A DNA stretch of 64,000 nt, from NCBI GenBank assembly GCA_964006375.1, contig OZ023265.1:6551160-6615159 (forward strand), read 5' to 3'. The notes under the pieces were generated by a model that was given only the letters and a program-made list of their open reading frames with translations, ran no database searches and was not told the origin of the DNA. The translations under genes were made by a program, and so were the position numbers. Positions 26,782 to 40,228 of this stretch are shown piece by piece. Each line of letters begins with the position of its first letter. Within the stretch, counting starts at the first letter, position 1. The stretch is from Tillus elongatus (taxonomy: Eukaryota; Arthropoda; Insecta; Coleoptera; Cleridae).

Positions 26782-26970
26782 TGTAATATCTTTGCATATT
26801 TTTAGATTTACATTTATTAACCATCTGAAATATAAGTGAAAATCAAACGAAGGCTGAAACTTAACTGCTTTATTCTGTATCAATATTAAACTTCAGGACT
26901 CCTTATCATTATGATACGGAGAAAATGATGACATAAATAAGAATATATACTCTAATACAATATATCCACA
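26782..26970 (-). repeat. Candidate solo 5' LTR
   Basis: On the minus strand it runs from TGTGGATATATTG to AATATTACA with an internal AATAAA, directly before the PBS. No partner LTR is in the window, so the limits are inferred from the TG...CA ends only. Confidence 0.35.
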
Positions 26971-27075
26971 AATACAATACACAGAAAACTTGTCTGCGAT
27001 ACCCCCTCGGTATCGTTCTTTACCCAAGACTCAGTATAAAAGGTGGTGTTTTAGTAGAAATTGGTTAGAAATTTT

Positions 27076-27180
27076 CAACCTCTGATGACGCTAACTTTGT
27101 TAGTGAAACGATCGTCAAGTCTTTAAAAGATGTATTGTGGTGATTTGGGTCATCTAAGTGTACTTAATAAACTTGTAATA
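27076..27180 (+). ncRNA. Hammerhead-like motif in Penelope-type pseudo-LTR
   Basis: Best-preserved example. CTGATGA is at 27082-27088, one extra C at 27089, stem II GCTAAC (27090-27095) and GTTAGT (27099-27104) around a TTT loop. Then come GAAA (27105-27108), stem III ACG/CGT with a two-base loop, and C at 27116 as the predicted cleavage residue. The very short stem III would favour dimeric action. Stem I is weak. The extra C next to CTGATGA departs from the canonical core, so activity is uncertain. The following GTGGTGATTTGGGTC is shared with 16.74 kb. Confidence 0.45.
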
Positions 27181-28476
27181 ATTTTGTGTCAGACCAAAAT
27201 AATGAAAAAAATTTTGCTAATTTTGTCACGAAACTCGGTATATGAGGTTAGATCAATATTCTAAACAACATTTTCTAATATTTTTTTTGATATCTCTAAC
27301 GCGAAGCAAAATATCGATAATTGACCCTGTGTATTCGTAGTAGGCTGTGTTTACAGTTCAGATTTCAGTTGATTATCTTATAAAATCTGACCTATCACCT
27401 TATGGCTGTGCAAAAACCCAAATATGGTTTCCTTCAAATAGTGAAAATATATGGATCTCTACATCTTAAATGCGACACACTGTATATAAACAAACAAAAA
27501 TTGAAGCTAGCCCTCAATATGGGTTCTGAAGGTCCTAGTTCACAACATTTGGAGAGATTTTTTTTAAATCTTAATGTCGTGAAGTCTTATGACATGAGGT
27601 GATTTTTATCCTATAAAAATTCGCTAATAGGAAGGTCCTGGAATACTTACACTGATTTAATTATTCGTAGGTATGTGTAAAACACTGTGTCTGAATTTAT
27701 CACGTTTCTTTCTAAAGCGTGGAGGAGGCAATTTTTGTATTAAATGGTGCAAAAACTGGTGTACATGTCTAGATACTCTATTAATTCGGTAAACAGAGCT
27801 TGTATTGTATAATGAACTATTACTTGTGGGTTTGTTGGCTTCTATTCCTACAGAAACCCGACCAGATTTGACCTTTGGTCAACGCTACCAGCAGACAAAG
27901 AATTTTATGCTATAATGGGAGACATCAATGCTCGCGCATACTGCAAGCTTCTACTCGTATACCTAGTTATAACGTTTGGTTGTATGTAATTAATTTATTG
28001 TCTTCTTAGTTCTGACTTAATAATTAACATCCTAAACAATAAAGCAGTCAACATTACCTTTTTGATTTAGTCTTAGATTCAATTATTTATATTCAATTTC
28101 TCTTAGACATACTAACTACCTAAGTACAGGTATCATAAACAACATACGATTTAGATAGTAGATGGTTAGTTTTTTTATTCAAAAAGAGACTGTGTTTATG
28201 TTTTTATATTTTGAGTTCATCATAATATAAATAATAATTATATTTTTTATAATTAACTTCAAAAACCTATGACTTTCATACAAATTTCCAACCCCTATTC
28301 ACTTCATTCAATTATTTGTTATTTTGGGGACAATATTAAATGGTGCTGCAAATTGAATCATAACTTTTACATAGCTGTGCTAATGTATTCTCCTCAGAAA
28401 GACACTCTCATGAAGTGAATTTAGAGTCCATGACTTGATCACAAAGAAAATATTCATATTCCTGTACCCATAAACT
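27181..28476. other. Unassigned, with small LINE and TA-core traces
   Basis: 27485-27650 is a degenerate reversed TA-core left arm (CAATATGGGTTCTGAAGGTC; AAATTCGCTAATAGGAAGG). 27855-27945 can be read as FDLWSTLPADKEFYAIMGD followed by INAR, resembling the GDxNAR motif of a LINE endonuclease. It is too short to classify. Confidence 0.4.
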
Positions 28477-28490
28477 TCTGAAACGTTATA

Positions 28491-29246
28491 ATTTTTTCCC
28501 TCAGGGCTCGACCGCGGTAGCACTGCAACCTTTGGTTTATGTTGCATGCCCTTAGTCTTTCTACTCCACCCATTTCATAATCACCGTGCCTCGAACTAGT
28601 CTGCACAGCGATTGGTAGGGTGAAGCTTTATAATGCTCTGTCTCCGGTCTAGACTGACCGTAGATCAATTGTCTTTTGCGGTCCAGAGCTTTACACTCGC
28701 ACAAAATGTGCTGGGCTGATTCCTCCCCCTCGTCGCAGAGTCTGCATGCGAATTCCCCCTTGAACCGCCCCATTTTATGCAGGTGTTTCTTGACGGCCAT
28801 GTGTCTCGTCAAGAGACCTGTTATGTTTCTGAGCTATCCTCTGATAAGATTTAGCAGCTCCACAGCTCTCTTTGAACTGGGTTCCTCAATTATTCACTTC
28901 CCATGTCGTAGCCCTGGGCAGTCTGCTCAGTACACCTTGTGTTGGTTTCTGACCCAGGACTTAATGGATCCCCTGGCAGTGCTTTTTGTCACGCCCAGAG
29001 CCGGTTCTGGTCCCATAAATGGTTCTGCTGACCCTCTCTTCGCGAGAGTGTCAGCTTCTTCATTGCCTTTGACCGTCGAGTGACCCGGCACCCAGATTAG
29101 GGTGACCTCATTCTGCCCAGCCCAGTCCCTCGTCTCGTCTCGGCACTCACTCACCAGCCAAGAATTTACCCGTGGGCTACTTAGGGCCTTAAGGACTGCC
29201 TGTCTGTCTGTGGCTATGAGGATCCGCTTGTTGGTGTAGACCCTCC
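28491..29246 (-). mobile_element. 5'-truncated RNase H-type LINE with 14-bp TSD
   Basis: Perfect duplication TCTGAAACGTTATA at 28477-28490 and 29247-29260. The minus strand encodes the RNase H end (VTLIWVPGHSTVKGNEEAD at about 29100), a frameshift near 28920, then HMAVKKHLHKMGRFKGEF and the cluster CRLCDEGEESAQHILCEC, ending VIMKWVE. The 3' end is GAGCCCTGAGGGAAAAAAT. Compared with the 13.8-kb copy it has lost the LLNLSR segment to a frame break. Confidence 0.85.
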
Positions 29247-29260
29247 TCTGAAACGTTATA

Positions 29261-29546
29261 TTACTGGAGTTTCAACGAGAAAAATCAAGCGCCATTCGGA
29301 TGCTCACGCAGGTGATTTCTTTGCCTCCGTGGCGATTTTGGTTGTTGCCCTCGAATTGAGGGTCTTCCCAATGATACTGCAAATGTGCACTGGTTGCTTG
29401 TTGTGACTCCGTGTATTTTTGCTTCTTCATCCAGAGTGTTCTCATCATCACCTGGCCATACCGTACTGATGATAGCTAATAAGCTTGAAACACGTGCATG
29501 CGGTTGTCTCCTTGCGGCCTTGCCCCTTAACCTTCCTCCTTGTATA

Positions 29547-29610
<64 letters not shown>

Positions 29611-30230
29611 ACAGATCTTCCTTATTAGTGAATGTTTCGTTTTACGAAAAATTCGCCAACAAGAAAAATGCAACGAAAAACAGTATACGAAATAAAGAAA
29701 TATTGTGTCAAAGCGAATTCCCTTTTTTTTAAATTAACATTGCTTACTATAAGATGAAAAACCTTATTATATGAGATATATAGTAAAATGCTATTTTTTT
29801 TTGTTTCAGGTAAGAACTTTGGAATTTCGAGATGATTTAGAAATATTATGGTAAGGTTTCAAATTACAATTATTTACTAAGCCGAAAATGCGATCAGTTT
29901 TTTTAAGTTCTTATCTATTTGATTTGAAATTAGTATATGTATTACTATCATCATTAAAAAAAATCTAATCTCAACAATATGTTACACATATATTTTTTAA
30001 GACAAATGTCAAGCTTTTATATTCAAAATGATTTTCAACCATACGAACGACTAAGCCATTATTCTATTCACCCTAAAGGTGCCCAGAAACTCTCCTGCCA
30101 AACTGAAACCTTGAATACTAGAGGTGATTTTATTTAGATTAAACCAAACTTACCTCAATCCAAAAGTGTTTCCTAAGGAGGTAGAGCTCTTTGCAGATGG
30201 CGCTTTCAAGTCAGTTTTTTCAAGATACTA
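29261..30230. other. Unassigned, with (TA)n and a left-arm fragment
   Basis: The TA array spans 29548-29607. TTATTAGTGAATGTTTCG at 29621 resembles a decayed TA-core left arm in minus orientation. Nothing else is recognised. Confidence 0.4.
29548..29607. repeat. (TA)n microsatellite, about 60 bp
   Basis: Pure TA array. Confidence 0.95.
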
Positions 30231-31305
30231 GGGAGGGCCAAGAAGTCCGTGACTTTTTGAATTAAGCACAGGTTTTTTGACAAAAAATCATTTTACTTCT
30301 CAACATAGTCTCCTTTGACCTCTATACACTTCGTCCAACATTTCTCCAATTTTTTTATCCCTTCCAAAAAATAAGATTTGTCGATGTCCTCAAAATAGGT
30401 ATTTGTTTGTAAGATCATTTCATCATTGGAGTCAAATCTCTTTCCGCCGAGCCATTTATTTAAGTTTGGAAACAATAAATAATCAGTCGGGGCTAAATCC
30501 GGAGAGTAGGGCGGATGAGGGAGCAATTCGTAGCCCAATTTATGCAATTTCGCCATGGAGACTACACATGTGTGCACCCTTGGTGGAAAATAACATTTAT
30601 TGCCCAAATGCGGTCGTTTATTCTTCAAATCGTCATTGAATCGGTCAATAAGTTGGTATAATATTCGCCGTTGATTGTTCATCCCTTTTGAAGGTAATCA
30701 ATGTGGATTATATCGCGTGCATCCCAAAAAACGACCGCCATGACTTTATTGGCTGACAAACCCACCTTGGGCTTCTTCGGCGCCGATTCGCACGAAGAAA
30801 CCCACTGTTTTGACTGCAGCTTGGTCTCTGGTGTGTTGTGGTGAATCCATGTTTCGTCCACGCTTACGAAACGGCGCAAAATATCGTCCCTGTTGCGGTT
30901 GAGCAACGCCAAACATTCCTTCGAAGTTGTCACACGATTGCGTTTGTGGTCGATTGTGAGCAAACGCGGCACCCATCTTGCGGATAGCTTTCTCATACCA
31001 AAGTGATGACGCAAAATCGAAACCACTGAGCCATGTGATATGCCTATGGCTTCCACAATCACCCGCACTTTCAATATCCGATCGGCCAACACCATATCGT
31101 GAATTTTTTTAGTTGTTTCGGGTGTAGTGACCTCAACTGGGCGTCCAGAACATTCGGCGTCATTTGTGCTTGTACGGTCGCAACGAAATTCAGTAAACCA
31201 CTTTTTACCATAGAAATTTATGGTGCAGAGTCTTTATAGTTTTTATCAAGCTTAGCCCTGGTTTGAGTGATGTTTTTTCCGCAAAAAATATTTTTTGTTG
31301 AGCAC
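30231..31305 (-). mobile_element. Mariner element, 5' truncated
   Basis: The probable 3' end reads, on the minus strand, CACGGACTTCTTGGCCCTCC near 30231. The transposase spans most of the length. The N-terminal codons and 5' inverted repeat are missing: sequence beyond about 31305 belongs to a TA-core copy. Confidence 0.75.
30293..31260 (-). pseudogene. Mariner transposase, catalytic Asp lost
   Basis: Upstream of 31095 broken sequence gives KDSAP and KWFTEFRCGRTSTNDAECSG, then the ORF 30679-31095 with GISHGSVVSILRHHFGMRKL, the first catalytic Asp in VSVDETWIHHNTPE and the end IHIDYLQKG. After a frameshift, ORF 30293-30682 continues with a short deletion that removes the HQDNAP-type motif (the text reads CYFPPRVHTCVV). 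So the second catalytic Asp is absent, while HPPYSPDLAPTDYLLFP keeps the third. The C-terminus IEVKGDYVEK is intact. Confidence 0.9.
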
Positions 31306-31317
31306 ACGAAATTCACT

Positions 31318-31451
31318 TTTTAGTGAATTTTTATTTAAAAAATTCACTAATAGAGAGGTATCGATGGTGAGACTTTGCAAAAATTCTTTCAAATGAGCGC
31401 GAATTAGGACCCCTAGAACCCATATCCGGGGTCAGTTTGAATTTTTATATG

Positions 31452-31539
<88 letters not shown>

Positions 31540-31820
31540 CCTCTGATAACTCAAAAAATAATTAACCGATTTAGATGAAACTCGGCAAGTGCCTTTCTTT
31601 TATTAATGGCTTGGATGAGTTCGTTGGCCAGGAAAATCGGACGGGGTTTTCCGGGAAAATTTTGAGTTTTCTTTCAAAAAAATTTTTTTTTCCGAAAATT
31701 TCGATAAAATTTGGTCTACATATTGCTTTGGGAAATACCTAACTATGTGCCAAAATTCAGCTTTCTAGGGTTACAGAAAATTGAGCTATTCAAATTTGAA
31801 ACATGTTTAAATCATAAGTA
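31318..31820 (+). repeat. TA-core element, left arm to body
   Basis: Palindrome AGTGAATTTTTATTTAAAAA at 31322, TCCGGGGTC at 31425, TA array 31454-31526 grading into TATG units, then CTGATAACTCAAAAAATAAT and GATGAGTTCGTTGGCC. It stops near 31820 without a right arm. Confidence 0.7.
31454..31537. repeat. (TA)n then (TATG)n
   Basis: TA array to 31526 and three TATG units. Confidence 0.95.
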
Positions 31821-32214
31821 TGTGGTTGCTGTTGGTTCATTCATCAAACTTCTGCTTCTGCCGCTGTTACAGTCCTTTTATTTAGATCTAGAGTTGTAAC
31901 CATCATACAAACAGTGTTTTTTAACCACGTGGCTGGGCGACTGACCGAATTCATTCCCAGTTGCTGTTGATTTACTCATATTCTCTTAATATGTTTGGAG
32001 ATGTGGTGTCTACTTCATTCCAAGTCACTATTAACCGACTATTTATGAAATCAAATAAGTAAATTAAATCGATTGTCATAAAATATGTAGTGTATTAAGA
32101 CAAGGGAAAAAGAAATAAAACATATATAACTGTGCACATTTTGATTATATTTTAGGGTGCTTGAGAGAGGTATTGTCACAGCATAATATCTTATTAAAGT
32201 TCATTTGTAAATGG
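31821..32214. other. No recognisable feature
   Basis: Lies between two TA-core pieces in the same orientation. It may be an insertion in one original copy, but I cannot find its ends. Confidence 0.35.
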
Positions 32215-32805
<591 letters not shown>

Positions 32806-32928
32806 TCCATTTTCGTAACTGAAAAGGTTGTCTGCTTTCAATGGCTATCTAACACTAACTAAATGGCGCAGCTTGTTTAAAATTTGACAGGAGTCAACTG
32901 ACAGATGCTTGTTGACAGTACTTCTTGT

Positions 32929-33108
32929 GGGGATACTTAAAAAGCAAGGTATACGTTAATAGACCGGAGAATTTAAAACATTTAAAAGCAAGAATTCGTC
33001 AAGAGATACATCGCATACCTCCTGAGGTTATGTTCAAAAAGAATTTATTAGTCGTCTTGGCTACTGTCAGGCAGCCAACGGTGCACAATTGGAACTCTTG
33101 ATTTAGTT
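32929..33108 (+). pseudogene. Tc1/mariner (DUF4817-type) transposase C-terminal fragment
   Basis: Begins LWGYLKSKVYVNRP and continues NLKHLKARIRQEIHRIPPEV. A frame change near 33050 then leads to ANGAQLELLI and a stop. This is the region after the third catalytic residue. The catalytic core is absent. Confidence 0.65.
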
Positions 33109-33167
33109 GAATTTTAAATAATTATTATCATTAAATTTAGTATTTTATAATTTATGTGGCCTAAATG

Positions 33168-34185
33168 CTAACCTGAACTCAGTCCACCATTTCCTCCAGG
33201 CTAACAGGCCCCAACTCCGCTTCCTCACCGAAACCCAAATCAGTGCCAAAACAGCCACTAATCACCCTAATTTCCCGGGGTATGAGCTCCTTACTTCCTT
33301 TAGATTACATGGAGGCGTGTGCGCATAGGTCCGTAGCAATCTACCCCGTATCAGACTCCTCAATTTAAAACCTGGAAGAAAAGACATACTATGGATAAAA
33401 TTCTCTCTCAGGGCTGCAACTAAATTCATCTGTTTATCGGTCACCTTCTGACAACAACTTTGTCCAGCTCTTTAACAGCCCTAGAACCATCACAATGAAC
33501 AACCAAGTTATTCAAAGTAATGAGTCCTTTTCACTTGTTGGCATTTCTTTGGATCGAAATCTCAATTGGCACCAACATGTCACATCAATTGCAGAAGCGG
33601 CTGCTAAGAAATTAGGTTTCCTCTTCCGGGCTCGCAAATACTTTTCACCAGCTAATCTCTATACCTTATATACTTCACAAATAGGGCCAAACCTCGAATA
33701 CTGCTCCCACATCTGGGGTGCCGCTGCCACTTCTACACTCGCTATCCTGGACTTCATTCAGGAGAGAGCTATATGTCTCATCGGTAACCCTACCCTCACC
33801 CAAATGCTGCCATCCCTTGCCCACCGACGTGCCGTTGGTGACCTCTCTCTCTTCTATAGATATCTGCACGGGCAGTGCTCAGAGGAGCTTTCTTCCATAT
33901 TTCCTCCACCTGCTGCCTCCAACCGATCTACCAGGGGAACAGAGCGACTGCACCTGTTTACTGTCCAGGTCACCAGACATAGAACATCTTGTTATGCCCG
34001 CTCTTTTGTCCCAAGGACTTCCAAGTTGTGGAATTTCTTGCCGACATATGTTTTTCCTTCTCCTCCGAACCCCCAAAGCTTCAAGTCCAGAATTAACAAG
34101 TTGCCTCTTTCCTCCTTGTCGACACTCACGGTACGATAGTATTTAGGCTGTAAGCCCTCGTGGTGTGTTGTTGAAATAAAATTTA
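33168..34185 (+). mobile_element. Family J LINE with internal deletion (EN joined to RT end)
   Basis: 33168-33470 reads as the start of an apurinic-type endonuclease (LNANLNSVHHFLQANRPQL, RFLTETQISAKTA, PGYELLTSF) with a stop after GGVCA. At about 33478 the sequence jumps directly to the RT C-terminus. The 3' end carries the GTATTTAGGCTGTAAGCCC tail and A-rich run to about 34185. The whole catalytic RT is deleted. Confidence 0.85.
33495..34139 (+). pseudogene. Family J RT C-terminal domain ORF
   Basis: A 214-codon open frame: SLVGISLDRNLNWHQHVTSI, AAAKKLGFLFRARKYFSP, LYTLYTSQIGPNLEYCSHIW, LPSLAHRRAVGDLSLFYRYL, ending RINKLPLSSLSTLTVR. It is the longest open stretch of this domain in the window but has no polymerase motifs. 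Confidence 0.85.
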
Positions 34186-36367
<2,182 letters not shown>

Positions 36368-36480
36368 AATAAGTTAGTTAGCCAGGAAGATCGGTCCTAG
36401 TTTTTTGACAAAATTTTAGGTTTCTTTTCGAAAAAAAATTATATCTCCGTAATGGCGAATTTTTGTGAAACAAGATATAA
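36368..36480 (+). repeat. TA-core body fragment
   Basis: TTAGTTAGCCAGGAAGATCGG, TTTTGACAAAATTTTAGG and ATTATATCTCCG match the body of the family. Confidence 0.6.
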
Positions 36481-37139
36481 CGAAATTAAATATGCCTGCA
36501 CAAGGCACAGGGCGTCTGCACAAGTATAACGAAATTAAAAGTCTATATTAATTAAATAATAAAATTTATATAAAAAATAAAACTGAACTTGGCTGGTCAG
36601 TCAAAGGCATAAGCTTTAAAACAAATTAAACACAGGACATGAGCTTTAGCACTTACACTTGGTAGGATGTAAAATGTACAAATAAAAATCAAGAATGCAA
36701 CAAAAATAGGTTTATTCAACATTATTAAAGTTATATAATGCTGCTTTCAGTGAATTTACCAAATTTCATAAAAATATAAAAAATGATTAATTATTTTAAA
36801 TTGATATTTGAAATTGTTCTGATGAATTGTGGTCAAATGATTAATGTCTTGAAGAGAAGGTGTTACAGATAAATAATGTACGACTTAGCTGCTAGTTTTA
36901 TTCATGGGTCGACGTTGTTCAGATTTCTACCCTTGAGGTGGTACGTCCGATATGCCTAGGCCAGGATGCTGCGGGGGCCTAACTGTTCATATGCATCTTC
37001 TTACGGGCGCAGCTTGAGTGGCGTTTCTTGTAGGAGCAGCTTCAGTGACGTGATACATTGGATATTCCTCATGGGGACGGATGTGGCATTCTAGCTGGGT
37101 ATTCCTCTCCTCCCAAAAGTGACAGATGTATATTCTCGA
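36481..37139. other. No recognisable feature
   Basis: Unassigned AT-rich DNA. A short direct repeat (TATAACGAAATTAAA) occurs at about 36477 and 36526. Confidence 0.4.
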
Positions 37140-37393
37140 AAACGAGTGTTGTACTTCTCCAAAATGACTGTGGCTTGCAAAACGACGTGTTGCTTATAAA
37201 ACGACGGATATGTCACAGAACGACAGTTGCATCTCCTCCAAAAACGAATGTGATCTCCTCCAAGACGAATGTTGCTTGCAGAACGACGGTTGTATCTCCT
37301 TCAAAAACGAATATGTGCTTGCAGAACGACGGTTGGATCTCATCCAAAACGAATGTGATCTTCAAAACGAATGTTGCTTGCAGAACGACGGGG
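37140..37393 (+). repeat. Degenerate minisatellite
   Basis: Irregular repeats built from GCTTGCAGAACGACGGTTG, ATCTCCTCCAAAAACGAAT and ACGAATGTTGC modules, with spacings of about 40-70 bp and at least four GAACGACGG-type units. The overlapping ORFs at 37058-37426 and 37210-37404 are by-products of the repeats. Confidence 0.75.
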
Positions 37394-37794
37394 TGGCTAT
37401 TTAGACATGCTGCTTTCTTTGATTAATGTAACTACGTAATGGAATGTTCTGAGATTGACTTTTAAGAAAGAAGAAGACGTGTCCGTGTCTAGAACGTCAT
37501 TTAAAGGCTTCTTATCTTGAAATATATTCGATCAATCGAACGGTCGCGTCTGCGGATTCGTTCTCATTGAGTCATAATACGGTAGAACGACTGACTACGA
37601 ACTGTGTATACCGCGTCAATTACTCTGACGTCACTAGTGGGACTTATTCAGAAACCTTATAGTTTGGAAAAGGGTGGTAACACGTGTGACATGTTACAAA
37701 ACTGCATATTTTCATGTCATTTTTTTTTTATTTCTGTCAAAAAGCTTTCTGTAAATAATTATATCTTGGCAGGTGTGGTTTTTATGTACATTTC
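37394..37794. other. No recognisable gene
   Basis: Unassigned. One TGACGTCA palindrome is at 37626-37633. Confidence 0.4.
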
Positions 37795-38030
37795 TTGAAT
37801 AAGTTCGTTGGTCAGGAAAGTCAGACCAGTTTGTTTGGGATATTGTTGTGCTTTCTCGAATAATAAATTTACTTTGATGAAATACGGTACATGGTTTCTA
37901 CTATCACAGTTATACTTTATACTTAATTTTATGTCTTTTATTAAAAAAACACATTTAAGATTAAAACATGTCTACGAAAATTCGCTACCATAACGCATTT
38001 GCTGCGTCCAGACTTTTTATTTTTGTTCAT
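37795..38030 (+). repeat. TA-core right arm
   Basis: GAATAAGTTCGTTGGTCAGG at 37796 joins directly to the right-arm segment (TTTCTACTATCACAGTTATA) and ends CGCATTTGCTGCGTCCAGAC at 37996-38015. Array and left arm are missing. Confidence 0.7.
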
Positions 38031-38521
38031 ATTTAGATACGTTTTAATATATCTAAGTATAAGTAGACATTTATTGGCAAAATGTGTGCACCGTCCTCGT
38101 ATAGCTATTAAATTTAATTTCAAAGTGCAGCCAACACTTACAAAACAACTTGCTAAATAACTCACTTAAGTTGGAAATCATTATTACTGTTTGTATGATT
38201 TACTGATTTGCACGTAAATCCTAAGCGAGGTGACATCATTAATGAAACACTCATAATTACTAAGAAGAAGTATTGCTAGTTTGGGTAATTGTATCTATTT
38301 TTGTAATTTACAGTTTCCTTGGCAGATCACAAATGTTTAATCATAGGTTTTCTAATGAATGAGATTGATGCCACAGACGCAAATAAATTGTGTTATAGGT
38401 ATGTTAAACGCTAGAAAACACATTTTCTCAGTTACTATATATTATTAGAAGTAACTATTACCGTTGTTTTTAAAGTGAAGGTGTCATGTATAAGTAACGT
38501 AGAAATAAAACAAACTAAATA
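38031..38521. other. No recognisable feature
   Basis: Unassigned AT-rich DNA between a TA-core arm and a transposon. Confidence 0.4.
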
Positions 38522-38798
38522 TAGGGTGGCGCATTGAAAACGAAAAAGACCGATTTGCGTCCAAAGAATGTTTTTTTAAGAAACGCTGAAACACGTCAAT
38601 TTTAATATTGAGGAGGACATGTTTTGACATAAAACTCAGCTTTGTCACATCAACCCCTTAAGGGTGGTGATAAATAGGGAACATGGGTCGAGTGTTACAT
38701 CATTTGAAATCTCTTTCTTTTCTGAATTCAGCACACCAATTTTTTTGGAAGTTTTATCAACTCGTTTAAATATTATTCACAGTTGAAGATGCAAAAAC

Positions 38799-38905
38799 GC
38801 ATTTCACTCATTGCGATAAGAAATGTGCTGATAGTCAATGTTTTGTTGGTTTGTAAACAAAAAATTGACTATCAGAACATTTCTTATCGGAATGAGAGAA
38901 ATGCG
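38799..38905. repeat. Snap-back hairpin at the inner edge of the left TIR
   Basis: CGCATTTCACTCATTGCGAT with AAGAAATGTGCTGATAGTC pairs with GACTATCAGAACATTTCTTA and TCGGAATGAGAGAAATGCG. The loop is about 25-30 bp. The right TIR has only one of the arms. Confidence 0.75.
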
Positions 38906-39022
38906 GTTTATTATTTCAGTTTATCGATCGATTTGACACTTGATAGTACTACCGAAAATTAATTTCACAATGTGTATTCTGTAGAAAAAAGAGTTGAAAT
39001 AATTACTATTTTTTCAAAAACG

Positions 39023-39790
39023 ATGACTGTGCCAAACATCAAAAGAAGAACTATTCAGCGAATATTGAAGCATCATAAATTTCACCCGTATAAAATTCAT
39101 CTTGTATAACAACTGAATGAAGATGACTTTGATCAGCGGCTGGAGTTTTGTGAAGTTATGACTGCACGAATAGCTGATAACGGGAACTTTCTGTTCAATA
39201 TCTGTTTTTCAGACACGTTTTTATTAAACTCTACAGTCAATCGTCATAATTGTCGTTATTGGGCAGATAATAATCCAAGACATTTTCACGAAGTCCACAC
39301 TCAAACTCCACAGAAATTGAATGTCTGGACTTGCATTTTTGGAGACCGTTTAATCGGACCAATTTTTCTTGATGGCAATTTGAGTGGCGAAACGTATTTG
39401 GAGTTACTAGAAGATATCGTTTACCCTCTACTAATTGAAAATGATGATCGCTATCAAGAAAATCAATTAGTGTTTCAACAAGATGGAGCTCCTCCGAATT
39501 TTCAAAACGTGTTAGGGAGTTTTTGAACAGAGAGTTTCCAGAGCAATGGATTGGACGTAGAGGTGCTATTGAGTGGCCCCCTAGATCACCGAAATTACTC
39601 CTTTAGACTTATTTCTATGAGGCCATTTAAAGAGTAAAATTTTCGCAACAGAATCGGAGTCTCTGGAAGAATTACGACGACGCACTGTTGAAGAATGCCG
39701 TCTAATAACTCCACAAATGCTCCAGAATGTCAGAGCTCGTTTTGAGCAAAATTTGTACTTTTGTATGGAAGCTGGTGGTCAACAATTTTA
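39023..39790 (+). pseudogene. DUF4817/Tc1-mariner transposase, frameshifted
   Basis: Starts in the DNA-binding region (MTVPNIKRRTIQRILKHHKF). After a stop near 39106 the long ORF 39158-39526 contains ICFSDTFLLNSTVNRHNCRY (first catalytic Asp region), WADNNPRHFHEV, LNVWTCIFGDRLIGPIFLDG and FQQDGAPPNFQ (second Asp). A frame break at about 39515 follows, giving FPEQWIGRRGAIEWPPRSP. The third-Asp region is further broken by stops. C-terminal MLQNVRARFEQNLYFCMEAG remains recognisable. Confidence 0.8.
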
Positions 39791-40186
39791 ACGCTCACTT
39801 AACTGAATAAACATTTTTGAACGTTTGGTTTTGTTTTTTAGTTTTTTTTAACGAAAAATTGACTAATTAGTACATTTCTTATCACAATGAATGAAATACG
39901 TTCTTGCAACTCCAACTGTGAATAATATTTAAACGAATTGATAAAACTTCCAAAAAAATGTGTGTGCTGAATTCAGAAAAGAAATAGTTTTCAAATGATG
40001 TAACACTCGACCCATGTTCCCTATTTAAAATATACGGGTTGTTATCACCACCCTTAAAGGGTTGATGTCCCCCTCAATATTAAAACTGACGTGTTTCAGC
40101 GTTTTAAAAAAAATTCCCTGGACGCAAATCAGTTTGTTTAGTTTTCAATGCGCCACCCTGTATAATTAAAACTTATTATAAAAAGT

Positions 40187-40228
40187 CTGGATACATCAAG
40201 TGCGTTATGGTATTGAAATTTCATAAAA
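40187..40228 (-). repeat. TA-core right-arm end, degenerate
   Basis: GTCTGGATACATCAAGTGCG with TTATGGTATTGAAATTTCAT, directly abutting a hAT fragment. Confidence 0.55.

Larger units (their letters stand above)
38522..40160 (+). mobile_element. TIR transposon, DUF4817/Tc1-mariner type, complete ends
   Basis: A 1,639-bp element. Ends are TAGGGTGGCGCATTGAAAAC and the inverse of CAGGGTGGCGCATTGAAAAC, flanked by TA on both sides. Inverted repeats are about 310-325 bp (38522-38845 and about 39850-40160). It carries a broken transposase. The inner end of the left TIR forms its own hairpin. Confidence 0.85.

Noticed and set aside
37058..37426. 122-codon ORF as a gene
   Set aside because: Its sequence is explained by a degenerate minisatellite, and a second frame is equally open.
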